A DNA stretch of 26,087 nucleotides from an uncultured Selenomonas sp. Lineage in GTDB: Bacteria; Bacillota; Negativicutes; Selenomonadales; Selenomonadaceae. The stretch covers positions 1 to 26,087 of the forward strand of contig USAK01000028.1 in NCBI GenBank assembly GCA_900552565.1. The letters run 5' to 3'. The notes under the pieces are model-generated. The model saw nothing but the letters and a program-made list of their open reading frames with translations, did no database searches and was not told the origin of the DNA. Below are positions 13,875 through 22,188 of this stretch, piece after piece (the first letter of the stretch is position 1; each line of letters starts with the position of its first letter). A program made the position numbers and the translations under genes.

Positions 13875-15245
13875 CTACATCTTGCGTGACATCAATGCTA
13901 CCGTCTCAACGTGCGAAGTCATCGGAAACATATCGACGGGCTGGACTTTCTGTGCCTTGTAGCCGAGCGGTTCGAGGATGGCGAGGTCGCGCGCGAGGCT
14001 CGCGGGATTGCACGAAACGTAGACGATGCGCTCGGGGTGCATATTGGCAAACGTCTTGAGGACCGTTTCCGTGCAGCCGGCGCGCGGCGGGTCGACGACG
14101 ACGACATCGGCGCGCACGCCCTGTTTGTAGAGGCGCGGCATGACTTCCGTCGCGTCGCCGACAATGAATTCGGCATTGCGCACGTTGTTGTCGCGGGCGT
14201 TTTTCTGCGCGTCGAGGATGGCCGGCTTGACGATTTCGATGCCGTAAACCTCATGCGCTTTCTGCGCGAGGAACAAAGTAATCGTACCCGTGCCGCAGTA
14301 GGCGTCGATGACCGTCTCTTCGCCCTTGAGGTTGGCAAATTCGAGGGCCTTGTTGTAGAGCACTTCGGCCTGCGCCGTATTGACCTGGAAGAACGAACGC
14401 GGCGAGATATGGAACGTCAGGCGGCCGATGCGGTCGAGGATGGTCGGCTTGCCCCAGAGCAGCTTCGTCTCGCGGCCCATGATGACATTGTTGCGGTACG
14501 TCTGGATGTTCTGATGCACGCTGACGACATGGGGCAGGCTCCTGCGCAGGGCCTTGACGAATTCCTTTTCGCGCGGCAGCTGCTTCGTCGCCGTGACGAT
14601 GACGACCATGAGCTCGCCCTTCCCGCCGACACGGCCGACGACATGGCGCACGACGCCCGTGTGTTTGTCTTCATCATATACGGGAATGCGCAGTTCGGTG
14701 ATGATATCGCGCACAGCATTGACGATTTCGTTGTTGCCTTCCTTCTGGATATGGCAGTCGCGCGTATCGATGATTTCATGGCTGCCCTGTGCAAAGCAGC
14801 CGATGATGGTTTTGCCCTTCTCGCGGCCGACCGGGAACTGCATCTTATTGCGGTAATTCCAAGGATTTGCGGCACCGAGCGTCGGCTCGACGAAAACGTC
14901 CTTCTGCCCGCCGATGCGCGTGACGGCATCGATGACCTGCTGGCGCTTCGCCTTGAGCTGGGCCATATAGTCGAGGTGCTGGAGCTGGCAGCCGCCGCAT
15001 TGATTGTAGATGGAGCAGATTGGCTCCACGCGGTCAGCACTCTTTTTGAAGATTTCCGTCAGGCGGGCCTTGGCGTACGTCTTCTTGACCTCCGTAATCA
15101 CGGCCCGGACTTTCTCCCCCGGCAAAGCATAGGGCACGAAGACCGTAAAGTCCTCATAACGCCCTACGCCTTCGCCGCTCGTGCCGAGTGCGTGAATTTC
15201 GATTTCGTATGATTTTCCTTTTTCGACGGGAACTTGTTTTTTCAT
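13875..15245 (-). CDS. rlmD: 23S rRNA (uracil-1939-C5)-methyltransferase RlmD
   Basis: A 456-aa RumA/RlmD-type methyltransferase that makes m5U in 23S rRNA using SAM. The N-terminal TRAM domain (KGKSYEIEIHALGTSGEGVG) binds RNA. The 4Fe-4S cysteines are in CSIYNQCGGCQ (about 75-84), with a fourth in TRDCHIQ. The SAM site is DAYCGTGTITLFLA (about 312). VVVDPPRAGC and the catalytic cysteine in VYVSCNPASLARD (about 408) follow. I use the ATG at 15245; a GTG at 15260 is possible, but its ribosome site would be too close. It is third in the phosphatase/MazG-like operon. The final codons (VETVALMSRKM) use GTT, GTA, GCA, TTG and TCA, unlike the GTC/GCC/CTC style of the body, which suggests the 3' end was replaced on integration of the element. 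Confidence 0.95.
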   Translation of the reverse strand: MKKQVPVEKGKSYEIEIHALGTSGEGVGRYEDFTVFVPYALPGEKVRAVITEVKKTYAKARLTEIFKKSADRVEPICSIYNQCGGCQLQHLDYMAQLKAKRQQVIDAVTRIGGQKDVFVEPTLGAANPWNYRNKMQFPVGREKGKTIIGCFAQGSHEIIDTRDCHIQKEGNNEIVNAVRDIITELRIPVYDEDKHTGVVRHVVGRVGGKGELMVVIVTATKQLPREKEFVKALRRSLPHVVSVHQNIQTYRNNVIMGRETKLLWGKPTILDRIGRLTFHISPRSFFQVNTAQAEVLYNKALEFANLKGEETVIDAYCGTGTITLFLAQKAHEVYGIEIVKPAILDAQKNARDNNVRNAEFIVGDATEVMPRLYKQGVRADVVVVDPPRAGCTETVLKTFANMHPERIVYVSCNPASLARDLAILEPLGYKAQKVQPVDMFPMTSHVETVALMSRKM

Positions 15246-15269
15246 TTCGTTTCTTTTCACTCCATAAAA

Positions 15270-15515
15270 TCAATGGCCGGACAATTCTTCGGCACGCGTC
15301 TGCAGAAAATCTGTCAACGCCGACGCGAAATTCACGCCGCTGCGTTCTGCCAAGACGGCCAGCCACCAAACGCATTCGCCAATTTTTGCCGGCAGAATCT
15401 TTTCCTCTGCACTTGGCCAGCGTCCTTCTTTCGCCATAATCTGGCGGCCGACCAGTCCGGCATCGGTAAGAAAAGCCAAGGCATCTTCTTCCTTTTTCTT
15501 TTTATCTCTTGGCAA
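15270..15515 (-). CDS. Small MazG-like protein
   Basis: An 81-aa protein. The stretch AKIGECVWWLAVLAERSGVN resembles the second helix pair of MazG-like nucleotide pyrophosphohydrolases (E-x-x-x-W-x-L-x-x-L-A), and VGRQIMAKEGRWPSAEEKIL would be the first helix. A full EExxE metal site is not evident, so catalytic activity is doubtful. The start lies 14 bases inside the phosphatase gene and the stop is 24 bases before the rlmD ATG, so the three are translated from one mRNA. Function is a family guess: house-cleaning hydrolysis of non-standard NTPs if active, otherwise unknown. Confidence 0.6.
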   Translation of the reverse strand: MPRDKKKKEEDALAFLTDAGLVGRQIMAKEGRWPSAEEKILPAKIGECVWWLAVLAERSGVNFASALTDFLQTRAEELSGH

Positions 15516-16167
15516 ATTCTACTTTCTCAAAGAGCTCCTCCGGCTTCGCGAGGATGACCTTGGCGCCGTGCTCTAAAAGCTCCTTCTCGGGACGGAAGCC
15601 CCAGAGCACGCCGATGGGCAGAAAACCGGCGTTGACGGCCGTGTCCATATCGACGCTCGTATCGCCAAAATAAGCGACTTCTTCCGGCTTAACGCCGTAT
15701 TCTTTGGCCATCATCAAAGGCTTCTTGGGGTCCGGCTTAATCGGCAGGCCCGGACGGTCGCCCATGACCGTCGTAAACGTGCCTTTGGGGAACATGCCCC
15801 CGATAATCTCGTCGGCCGCCTGCTGGTGCTTGTTCGTGCAGACGCCCATCGGGATGCCCATAGCCTTTAATTTGTCGAGCACCTCCTGAATGCCTTTAAA
15901 CGGCCCCGTATGGTCGCGGTGATGCTCGTAAATTTTCTGATAGCGCTTCATCGCTTCGATGACGAACGCTGCATCCTGTGCCTTGTCCTTCGGCAGCGTG
16001 CGCTCGATGAGTTTTTTTGAGCCGTTGCCGAGATAATAGCGGTATTCGTCCAGCGGGTGCGTCGGGAAGCCGTACGACGTCAGCATCTCATTGACGCTGA
16101 TGGCGAGGTCTTCCAGTGTATCGACCAAGGTACCGTCAAGATCAAAAATCGCTGCTTTATACTGCAA
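15502..16167 (-). CDS. HAD-family phosphatase, phosphoglycolate phosphatase-like
   Basis: A 221-aa haloacid dehalogenase hydrolase. Motif I is AAIFDLDGTLVDT with the nucleophile and acid aspartates (about residues 9 and 11). A helical cap with YYLGNGSKKLIERTL follows. Motif II is GVCTNKH, motif III the lysine in IKPDPKKP, and motif IV is YFGDTSVDMDTAVNAG. The cap and length match Gph/PGP-type enzymes that hydrolyse 2-phosphoglycolate or similar small phosphoesters. The start is probably the TTG at 16167, with AAGGAG 9 bases upstream. The first ATG in frame (16230) would place the start next to the gatB terminator and add 21 non-homologous residues. It heads the operon with the MazG-like and rlmD genes. 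Confidence 0.87.
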   Translation of the reverse strand: MQYKAAIFDLDGTLVDTLEDLAISVNEMLTSYGFPTHPLDEYRYYLGNGSKKLIERTLPKDKAQDAAFVIEAMKRYQKIYEHHRDHTGPFKGIQEVLDKLKAMGIPMGVCTNKHQQAADEIIGGMFPKGTFTTVMGDRPGLPIKPDPKKPLMMAKEYGVKPEEVAYFGDTSVDMDTAVNAGFLPIGVLWGFRPEKELLEHGAKVILAKPEELFEKVEFAKR

Positions 16168-16228
16168 AAGAAAAATCTCCTTCCTGAAATTCCTGAACGT
16201 TTTTTCTCTTTTATCGCTTGCATCTCGC

Positions 16229-16257
16229 AAAAAACCTTCCCCATTGGGGAAGGTTTT
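16229..16257 (-). terminator. Intrinsic terminator of the gatCAB operon
   Basis: Perfect 12-base arms, AAAACCTTCCCC and GGGGAAGGTTTT, surround a 3-base loop. On the minus strand the stem runs into TTTTTTGCG. It begins 22 bases after the gatB stop. Confidence 0.9.
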
Positions 16258-16278
16258 CTTCTTACATATAACAGTATA

Positions 16279-17721
16279 TCAGTCAGCGAGCTTTTCAGCA
16301 AGCATCTTGTTGACCATCTGCGGGTTGGCTTTGCCGCGCGTGGCCTTCATGACCTGACCGACGAGGGCGCCTATGGCTTTTTTCTTGCCGCCCTTATACT
16401 CGGCGACGGCCTTCGGATTGGCCGCAATGGCCGCATCAACGGCTGCTTCGATGGCACCCGTATCCGTAATCTGGACGAGGCCCTTGTCCTTGACAATCTT
16501 CTCCGGGTCATCCGGATTCGTCCACATTTCTTTGAAGACTTTCTTCGCGATTTTGCCCGAAATCGTGTCCTTCATGATGAGGCCAATCATCTTGCCGAGG
16601 CGTTCGGCGCTGACCGGCGACTTCGAAATGTCGAGATTATCTTCATTGAGGTTCTTGGCGAGGTCGCCCATAATCCAGTTGGCCGCGAGTTTCGGGTCGG
16701 CGCCCGTCGCGACGACAGCGTCGAAGTACTCGGCCATCGCGCGCGAGCTCGTGATGATGCCGGCATCGTACGTCGAGAGGCCGTAATCCTTTTCGAGGCG
16801 GTCACGGCGGGCATCCGGCAGTTCCGGCAGCTCACTGCGGTACTTTTCAATCGTCTCTTCGCTCGTGACGATTGGCGGCAGGTCCGGCTCCGGCATGTAG
16901 CGGTAGTCATGCGCGTTTTCCTTGCTGCGCATGGAGAGCGTGATGCCGCGGGCCGGGTCGAACGTGCGCGTCTCCTGAATGACATGGCCGCCGTCCTCGA
17001 GGACCTCTTCCTGACGCTCAATCTCGTAATTGATGGCATCTTCGAGATTCTTGAAGGAATTGATGTTCTTCATCTCCGTGCGCGTGCCGAGTTCTTTCGT
17101 GCCGGCAGGGCGCAGCGAGACGTTGATATCGGCGCGCAGGTTGCCCTCTTCCATGCGGCAGTTCGACACGTCAATGTACTCCATGATGGCCTTGATTTTT
17201 TCCATATAGGCGCGGGCTTCTTCGGCAGAGCGCAGGTCCGGCTCGGAAACAATCTCGAGCAAAGGTACGCCCGTGCGGTTGTAGTCGACGTTGCTCGATG
17301 CAGAATCCTTAATCGTCGTGCCGGAATGAACGAGCTTGCCGGCGTCTTCTTCCATATGGATACGCGTCAGGCGGATGCGTTTTTTCTCGCCGTCGACATC
17401 GATATCGACCCAGCCGTGCTCGGCAATCGGCAGGTCGTACTGCGACGTCTGCCAGTTCTTCGGCAGGTCTGGATAATAGTAGTTCTTGCGGTCAAATTTG
17501 CTGTACTTGTTAATCGTGCAGTTCGTCGCGAGGCCGGCCTTGATGCCGAATTCCACGACGCGCTTGTTGACCGTCGGCAGCACGCCCGGCAGGCCGAGGC
17601 ATACAGGGCAGACATGCGTGTTCTGCTCGGCGCCGAAGCCCGTCGCACAACCGCAGAAAATCTTCGTTTTTGTCTTGAGCTCGCAGTGAATCTCAAGGCC
17701 AATGACTGCTTCGTATTTCAT
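16279..17721 (-). CDS. gatB: Asp/Glu-tRNA(Asn/Gln) amidotransferase subunit B
   Basis: A 480-aa GatB. The N-terminus reads [20 protein letters not shown], the signature of the subunit that binds mischarged Glu-tRNA(Gln) or Asp-tRNA(Asn) and phosphorylates the carboxylate. Zinc cysteines are in FCGCATGFG and [30 protein letters not shown] is the conserved catalytic-core block. The C-terminal YqeY-like helical tail ([20 protein letters not shown]) binds the tRNA elbow. With GatA and GatC it transamidates tRNA in the cytoplasm, replacing missing GlnRS or AsnRS. Its ATG overlaps the gatA TGA (TGATG), and a strong terminator follows. Confidence 0.97.
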   Translation of the reverse strand: MKYEAVIGLEIHCELKTKTKIFCGCATGFGAEQNTHVCPVCLGLPGVLPTVNKRVVEFGIKAGLATNCTINKYSKFDRKNYYYPDLPKNWQTSQYDLPIAEHGWVDIDVDGEKKRIRLTRIHMEEDAGKLVHSGTTIKDSASSNVDYNRTGVPLLEIVSEPDLRSAEEARAYMEKIKAIMEYIDVSNCRMEEGNLRADINVSLRPAGTKELGTRTEMKNINSFKNLEDAINYEIERQEEVLEDGGHVIQETRTFDPARGITLSMRSKENAHDYRYMPEPDLPPIVTSEETIEKYRSELPELPDARRDRLEKDYGLSTYDAGIITSSRAMAEYFDAVVATGADPKLAANWIMGDLAKNLNEDNLDISKSPVSAERLGKMIGLIMKDTISGKIAKKVFKEMWTNPDDPEKIVKDKGLVQITDTGAIEAAVDAAIAANPKAVAEYKGGKKKAIGALVGQVMKATRGKANPQMVNKMLAEKLAD

Positions 17722-19190
17722 CAGTTGTTCCCTCCCAGCTCTGCCATTTCCTTATGGTAGTCCTGACTCTGCTCATACGTATAGGCCGCACGGATGAGAG
17801 TTTCTTCCGCGAGCGGCTTGCCGATAATCTGCAGGCCGATTGGCAGACCTTTGCTGCTTCTGCCGCACGGGATGGAAATGCCCGGCAGTCCGGCAAGGTT
17901 GAGTGGTACTGTGCAGACATCCTGCAGGTACATCTGCAGCGGGTCTGCCATCATCTCGCCAATCTTGAAGGCCGGCGTCGGGGCCGTCGGGGCCATGATG
18001 ACATCGACTTTCTTGAAAGCTTCCATATAATCCTGCTGTACGAGCGTGCGGACTTTGAGAGCTTTGAGGTAATAAGCATCATAATAGCCGGCGGACAGAG
18101 CGTAGTTGCCAATCATGATGCGGCGCTTGACTTCTTCGCCGAACTTTTCATCACGCGTGTTCGTCATCATCTGCACGAGGTCTTCGCCGTCGACGCGCTC
18201 ACCGTAGCTGACGCCGTCATAGCGCTCGAGATTCGTCGCAGCCTCGGCCGGTGCGATGAGGTAATACGTGGAAATGGCATATTCCGTATGCGGCAGGGAA
18301 ATCTCGACGACTTCCGCGCCGAGTTCCTCGTACTTCTTGATAGCCGTGCGGATGGCCTGCTCGACTTCCGGGTCCATGCCTTCGACAAAATATTCTTTCG
18401 GCAGACCGATTTTCAGGCCCTTGACATCTTCGACGAGGGATTTCGTGTAGTCCGGCACTTCTGCCGTGCTCGACGTCGAATCCATCTCGTCGTGGCCGGC
18501 GATGATGTTGAGGAGGTTCGCGCAGTCCGTCACATCGCGCGTCAAAGGTCCAATCTGGTCGAGCGAGGACGCATAAGCGACGAGGCCGTAGCGCGAAACG
18601 CGGCCATACGTCGGCTTCATGCCCACGACACCGCAGAACGAAGCCGGCTGACGAATCGAGCCGCCCGTATCGGAGCCGAGGGCCCAAATGGCCGTACCGG
18701 CAGCCACAGCCGCAGCACTGCCGCCCGACGAGCCGCCCGGCACGCGGTCGAGGTCCCAAGGATTGTGCGTGACGTGGTAAGCGGAGTTCTCCGTCGAACC
18801 GCCCATAGCGAATTCATCCATGTTGGCTTTGCCGAGGATGACCGGATTCTCTTTCTTGAGCTTCGTCATGACCGTGGCATCATACGGCGGGACGAAATGC
18901 TCAAGGATTTTCGACGCACACGTCGTCTTCATGCCCTTCGTGCAGATATTGTCCTTGATGGCGCCCGGAATGCCTTCGAGGAAGGAAATCTCCTCCCCGG
19001 CTGCGATTTTTTTATCGACAGCTTCAGCCTGTTTCAGAGCCTCTTCGCGCGTAACCGTCAGATACGCCTCGACATCACCTTCGACCTCATCGATGCGCGC
19101 GAGCACATCTTTCGTGAGCTCGACCGAGGTGATTTCCTTATTGACGAGCATGTCATGGAGAACATGCGCCGGTTTATCATATAATCTCAC
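17721..19190 (-). CDS. gatA: Asp/Glu-tRNA(Asn/Gln) amidotransferase subunit A
   Basis: A 489-aa amidase-signature enzyme that releases ammonia from glutamine for GatB. The Ser-cisSer-Lys triad is visible at the positions expected from characterised GatA: Lys79 in [12 protein letters not shown], Ser154 in [15 protein letters not shown] and Ser178 in [14 protein letters not shown]. The family block [18 protein letters not shown] follows. The start is a GTG with GGAGGGA upstream, 14 bases after gatC; coupling to gatB is by TGATG. It is of normal length and nothing is odd. Confidence 0.97.
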   Translation of the reverse strand: MRLYDKPAHVLHDMLVNKEITSVELTKDVLARIDEVEGDVEAYLTVTREEALKQAEAVDKKIAAGEEISFLEGIPGAIKDNICTKGMKTTCASKILEHFVPPYDATVMTKLKKENPVILGKANMDEFAMGGSTENSAYHVTHNPWDLDRVPGGSSGGSAAAVAAGTAIWALGSDTGGSIRQPASFCGVVGMKPTYGRVSRYGLVAYASSLDQIGPLTRDVTDCANLLNIIAGHDEMDSTSSTAEVPDYTKSLVEDVKGLKIGLPKEYFVEGMDPEVEQAIRTAIKKYEELGAEVVEISLPHTEYAISTYYLIAPAEAATNLERYDGVSYGERVDGEDLVQMMTNTRDEKFGEEVKRRIMIGNYALSAGYYDAYYLKALKVRTLVQQDYMEAFKKVDVIMAPTAPTPAFKIGEMMADPLQMYLQDVCTVPLNLAGLPGISIPCGRSSKGLPIGLQIIGKPLAEETLIRAAYTYEQSQDYHKEMAELGGNN

Positions 19191-19204
19191 AATCGTTCCC
19201 TCCG

Positions 19205-19495
19205 TCAGTCCTCAAGTACCTTCGGCACCTTGAAATAGCCATCTTCCTGCAGTGGCGCGTTCTGGAGCGCCTCTTCGCGCGGCAGCGACGGCTTCACGAC
19301 GTCTTCACGGAAGACATTCTGCATCGGCAGGGCATAGGTCGTCGGCTTGACATGTTCCGTATCGACCTTGGAGAGATTGTCCATATACGTCAGGATTGAA
19401 TCCATCTGCTGGATGTACGTCTCTGCTTTGTCTGCCGGTACCGACAGGCGGGACAGGACAGCAACGTTTTCCAGATCTTCTTTCGTTACTTTCAT
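19205..19495 (-). CDS. gatC: Asp/Glu-tRNA(Asn/Gln) amidotransferase subunit C
   Basis: A 96-aa GatC, the small belt-like subunit that stabilises GatA-GatB. The typical start [19 protein letters not shown], the helix [20 protein letters not shown] with DTEHVKPT after it, and the C-terminal [20 protein letters not shown] block with a final FKVPKVLED are all present. I use the ATG at 19495 because family members begin MKVT/MKIT; an upstream in-frame ATG at 19534 would add 13 non-homologous residues. It is first in gatCAB, with an extended -10 promoter about 80 bases upstream. Confidence 0.95.
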   Translation of the reverse strand: MKVTKEDLENVAVLSRLSVPADKAETYIQQMDSILTYMDNLSKVDTEHVKPTTYALPMQNVFREDVVKPSLPREEALQNAPLQEDGYFKVPKVLED

Positions 19496-19575
19496 ATTTT
19501 CACCATCCAAATAAATTTGCTTTTCAATTTGCATCCAATCTGTTTGCTATTTGCTATGATTGAAAACACTTTTTT

Positions 19576-19584
19576 ATTATAGCA
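19576..19584 (-). promoter_or_regulatory. Extended -10 promoter of gatCAB
   Basis: The minus strand reads TGCTATAAT, a perfect -10 hexamer with the TGn extension. No good -35 hexamer is visible; the -35 position falls in the T-run of the priA terminator. The leader to the gatC ATG is about 75 bases and AT-rich. Confidence 0.7.
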
Positions 19585-19595
19585 CAGATTCACCG

Positions 19596-19634
19596 AAAAA
19601 GAGAACCGCCTGCCACATAGGACAGGCGGCTCTC
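19596..19634 (-). terminator. Intrinsic terminator of priA
   Basis: GAGAGCCGCCTG pairs with CAGGCGGTTCTC (11 Watson-Crick pairs plus one G-U on the minus strand), followed by TTTTT. It starts directly after the priA stop and its T-run leads into the gatCAB promoter, so terminator and promoter are packed in about 60 bases. Confidence 0.88.
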
Positions 19635-22055
19635 TCAAAACATTGTGATGGGGTCGATGTCGATGGCGACATCGGCGCGCAGATGAAGGTTCTGTTCCTT
19701 GAGAAAATCATGCACTTCGGCAAGGTGCGCGGTCTTGATGAGTACGATAAAGCGGTAGACGCCGCGGAAGCAGGCAATGACGGCCGGCGCTGGGCCAATG
19801 GCCTGATAGCCGTGCTGCCCCGCAAACTGCAGCTCGAATTCCTTGACGAGGGCCGTGGCCTTGTCTTTGGCCTTTTCCTCGTCTTCATCCTGATACAGGA
19901 GCTTGACCAGACGGCTGTACGGCGGATAAAAAAGGTCCCTGCGCAGGGCGAGCTCTTTCTGGAAAAAGCCCTCGTAGTCCTGCGCAATGCCGCAGGTCAC
20001 CGCGTAATGCGTGGGATTGTACGTCTGGATGACAACTTCCCCGCGGTGCCCATGGCGGCCGGCGCGCCCCGCTGTCTGCGTAATCAGCATGAAGCAGCGC
20101 TCCGCGGCGCGAAAGTCCGGCATATTGAGGCTCGAATCCGCGCTGATGACACCGACAGCCGTGACGTTCGGGATATCGTGCCCTTTGGCGACCATCTGCG
20201 TACCTAAAAGAATGTCGTATTCACCGCGGCGGAAACTGTCGAGGATTTCCTGATGTGCAAATTTCGACGTCGTCGTGTCACGGTCCATACGGATGACGCG
20301 TGCCGACGGCACGAGCTGGCGAAGCTCCTGCTCGAGTTTTTCCGTTCCCGAGCCGAAGTACTTGATATAGCGGCTGCCGCACTTTGGGCAGACATCCGGC
20401 ACCGGCTCCCGCACGTCGCAGTGATGGCATTTCAGGATGCCGTTCTTATGATAGACCAGCGGCAGTCCGCAGTAGCGGCAGCGGATGACCTCGCCGCACG
20501 AACGGCACATGACAAAGGTCGAAAACCCGCGTCGGTTCAGCATGATGATGACCTGCTGATGATGTGCGATAGTGCTCTCGATAAGCTGCTGCAGGGCCCG
20601 CGAGATGATATGGCGGTTGCCCATGCGCAGTTCCCTGCGCATATCGACGCAGTGGACCTGCGGCAGCGGCATGTCGCCGATGCGGTGCGCCATGCTGAGG
20701 AGCTGGAACTCCCCCGTCTTGGCGCGGTAATACGATTCCAGCGACGGCGTCGCGCTGCCCAAAAGCAGCACGGCATCATTGACTTTGGCAATTTTTTCTG
20801 CCACGACGCGTGCGTGATAGCGCGGCGATTCATCCTGCTTATAGCTCGTATCCTGTTCCTCATCGAGAATGATGAGGCCGATATCCTCTGCCGGCGTAAA
20901 CAGCGCGGAACGCGCGCCGATGATGATGCCGGCTTCGCCCCTGCGCACGCGCACGATGGCATCATTGCGTTCCGCGAGACTCAGCCGGCTGTGCACGACG
21001 ACGAGGTCATCGGGGAAATACGCCTTGAAGGCCATGACGACCTGACCTGTCAGGGCGATTTCCGGCACAAGCACGATGACGCGCCTGCCTGCGGCCCTGA
21101 CTTTTTCGGCCAGCTCGATGTAGACCTGCGTCTTGCCGCTGCCCGTAACTCCTTTGAGCAGGAAGCCCTGATACGCCTGCTTCTCAATGGCCGGCAACAC
21201 CCCGTTCACGACCTGCTGCTGTTCTTCAGTCAGCTCAATCTGCTGCTTTTTCGCTCTGGCGTCGCGATAGCTGTCACGCAGCACACGGCGGCGGCGGATT
21301 TCCACAAGGCCAGCCTCCGCGAGATTTTTGACAGTAGCTGCTGTCACCTTTTGTTCCTTCAGCGCATTCATGGACTGCTCCGGCTTTGCCTGCAGCAGCG
21401 TCAACAGATGAGACTGTGCCTTCTTCCGATGGAATGAGGCCAGCAGTTCTTCCGTCACCTGCACTTTCAGCACGACGATTTTTTCATACTGAGCCGCGTC
21501 GCGCTTGGCCGCATCGTACTGCTTACGCACGATGCGGTATTTCTGCATTTTGTCGAGATAGTCTTGCAGATTTTCCTTCCACTCCGGCAGGGCCTTCGCA
21601 AGTTCCGCCTTTTTCTGCGGGCCTTCCTGCAGCAGATATTCGTAGATGGCACGGCAGCCCGGCATCGAGAGCAGAATATGCTCCTTCATCGCTTCGTCTG
21701 CCTCGTAAAGCACCGTAATGCGCAGGCCGCTCTTGCCCGGCATGAACAGGCGCATGATTTCGGCCAGCGAACACAGGTAAAAATCCGCGAGCCAGCGGGC
21801 CACTTCAATCATCTGCGGAGAAAACCAGCTCTCCTCATCGACCGCGGCAATGATGTCCTTCAGCACAATGCCCTTAGGGGCCTGTGCATTCTCATGCGTC
21901 CGGATGACAAAGCCCTCGACCCTGCGATTGCCAAACGGCACAAAGACACGCCAGCCGGCTGCAATCTGGCTCAAATGTTCCGGCACACGGTACGTATACG
22001 CCTGCGCTATGCTCTTGACGGGGATATTCACAAAAACATCAGCGGTCTTCATCAT
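19635..22055 (-). CDS. priA: Primosomal protein N' (replication restart helicase PriA)
   Basis: An 806-aa PriA. The N-terminal 3'-DNA-end-binding domain (DVFVNIPVKSIAQAYTYRVP) and winged-helix part come first. Walker A is GVTGSGKTQVYIEL (about residue 300). The DExx box reads LDEEQDTSYKQDESPRYHAR, where DEEH is usual. Eight zinc cysteines lie in CRSCGEVIRCRYCG and CHHCDV through CPKCGS (about 515-560). The C-terminal helicase lobe includes DFRAAERCFMLITQTAGRAGR. It reloads the replisome at stalled forks. I use the ATG at 22055 (MMKTADVF), with GGAGG upstream; an in-frame ATG at 22091 lacks family homology. It has its own promoter behind comM and a terminator after the stop. Confidence 0.96.
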   Translation of the reverse strand: MMKTADVFVNIPVKSIAQAYTYRVPEHLSQIAAGWRVFVPFGNRRVEGFVIRTHENAQAPKGIVLKDIIAAVDEESWFSPQMIEVARWLADFYLCSLAEIMRLFMPGKSGLRITVLYEADEAMKEHILLSMPGCRAIYEYLLQEGPQKKAELAKALPEWKENLQDYLDKMQKYRIVRKQYDAAKRDAAQYEKIVVLKVQVTEELLASFHRKKAQSHLLTLLQAKPEQSMNALKEQKVTAATVKNLAEAGLVEIRRRRVLRDSYRDARAKKQQIELTEEQQQVVNGVLPAIEKQAYQGFLLKGVTGSGKTQVYIELAEKVRAAGRRVIVLVPEIALTGQVVMAFKAYFPDDLVVVHSRLSLAERNDAIVRVRRGEAGIIIGARSALFTPAEDIGLIILDEEQDTSYKQDESPRYHARVVAEKIAKVNDAVLLLGSATPSLESYYRAKTGEFQLLSMAHRIGDMPLPQVHCVDMRRELRMGNRHIISRALQQLIESTIAHHQQVIIMLNRRGFSTFVMCRSCGEVIRCRYCGLPLVYHKNGILKCHHCDVREPVPDVCPKCGSRYIKYFGSGTEKLEQELRQLVPSARVIRMDRDTTTSKFAHQEILDSFRRGEYDILLGTQMVAKGHDIPNVTAVGVISADSSLNMPDFRAAERCFMLITQTAGRAGRHGHRGEVVIQTYNPTHYAVTCGIAQDYEGFFQKELALRRDLFYPPYSRLVKLLYQDEDEEKAKDKATALVKEFELQFAGQHGYQAIGPAPAVIACFRGVYRFIVLIKTAHLAEVHDFLKEQNLHLRADVAIDIDPITMF

Positions 22056-22121
22056 CTTTCTCGCCCCCTCCCTGACTTTCCTGCTTTCCATCTGTATCTT
22101 CTGTATCTAACGGTAACTTTC

Positions 22122-22151
22122 ATTATACAATGGGAAGCGCTCTATCGTCAA
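22122..22151 (-). promoter_or_regulatory. Sigma-A type promoter of priA
   Basis: On the minus strand TTGACG (22146-22151), an 18-base spacer and TATAAT (22122-22127): five of six and six of six matches to consensus. It lies in the 133-base gap between comM and priA. Confidence 0.85.
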
Positions 22152-22188
22152 AGCAGGCTACGGCGCATTATCCTCCTTCTGGCAAATC

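Noticed and set aside
48..13903. Shared GTGACATCAA-TGCT sequence at 49-65 and in the rlmD 3' end (about 13883-13899), considered as attL/attR direct repeats
   Set aside because: Only 10 bases are continuous, with an offset after that. The left copy lies in the middle of the element, between the late regulator and genes expected further left, so it cannot be its boundary. Probably chance.
16168..16228. Separate promoter for the gph/MazG-like/rlmD operon
   Set aside because: The 61 bases between the gatB terminator and the phosphatase TTG contain only weak matches (GATAAA with no -35 box at proper distance), so I do not call one, although one must exist or terminator read-through must be used.
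16057..19184. Very long plus-strand open frames opposite gatB and gatA (for example 16057-17760 and 17754-19184), and 13911-15212 opposite rlmD
   Set aside because: They are arginine-rich antisense shadows created by high GC at third positions. They lack ribosome sites and family features, while the minus-strand genes are unmistakable.
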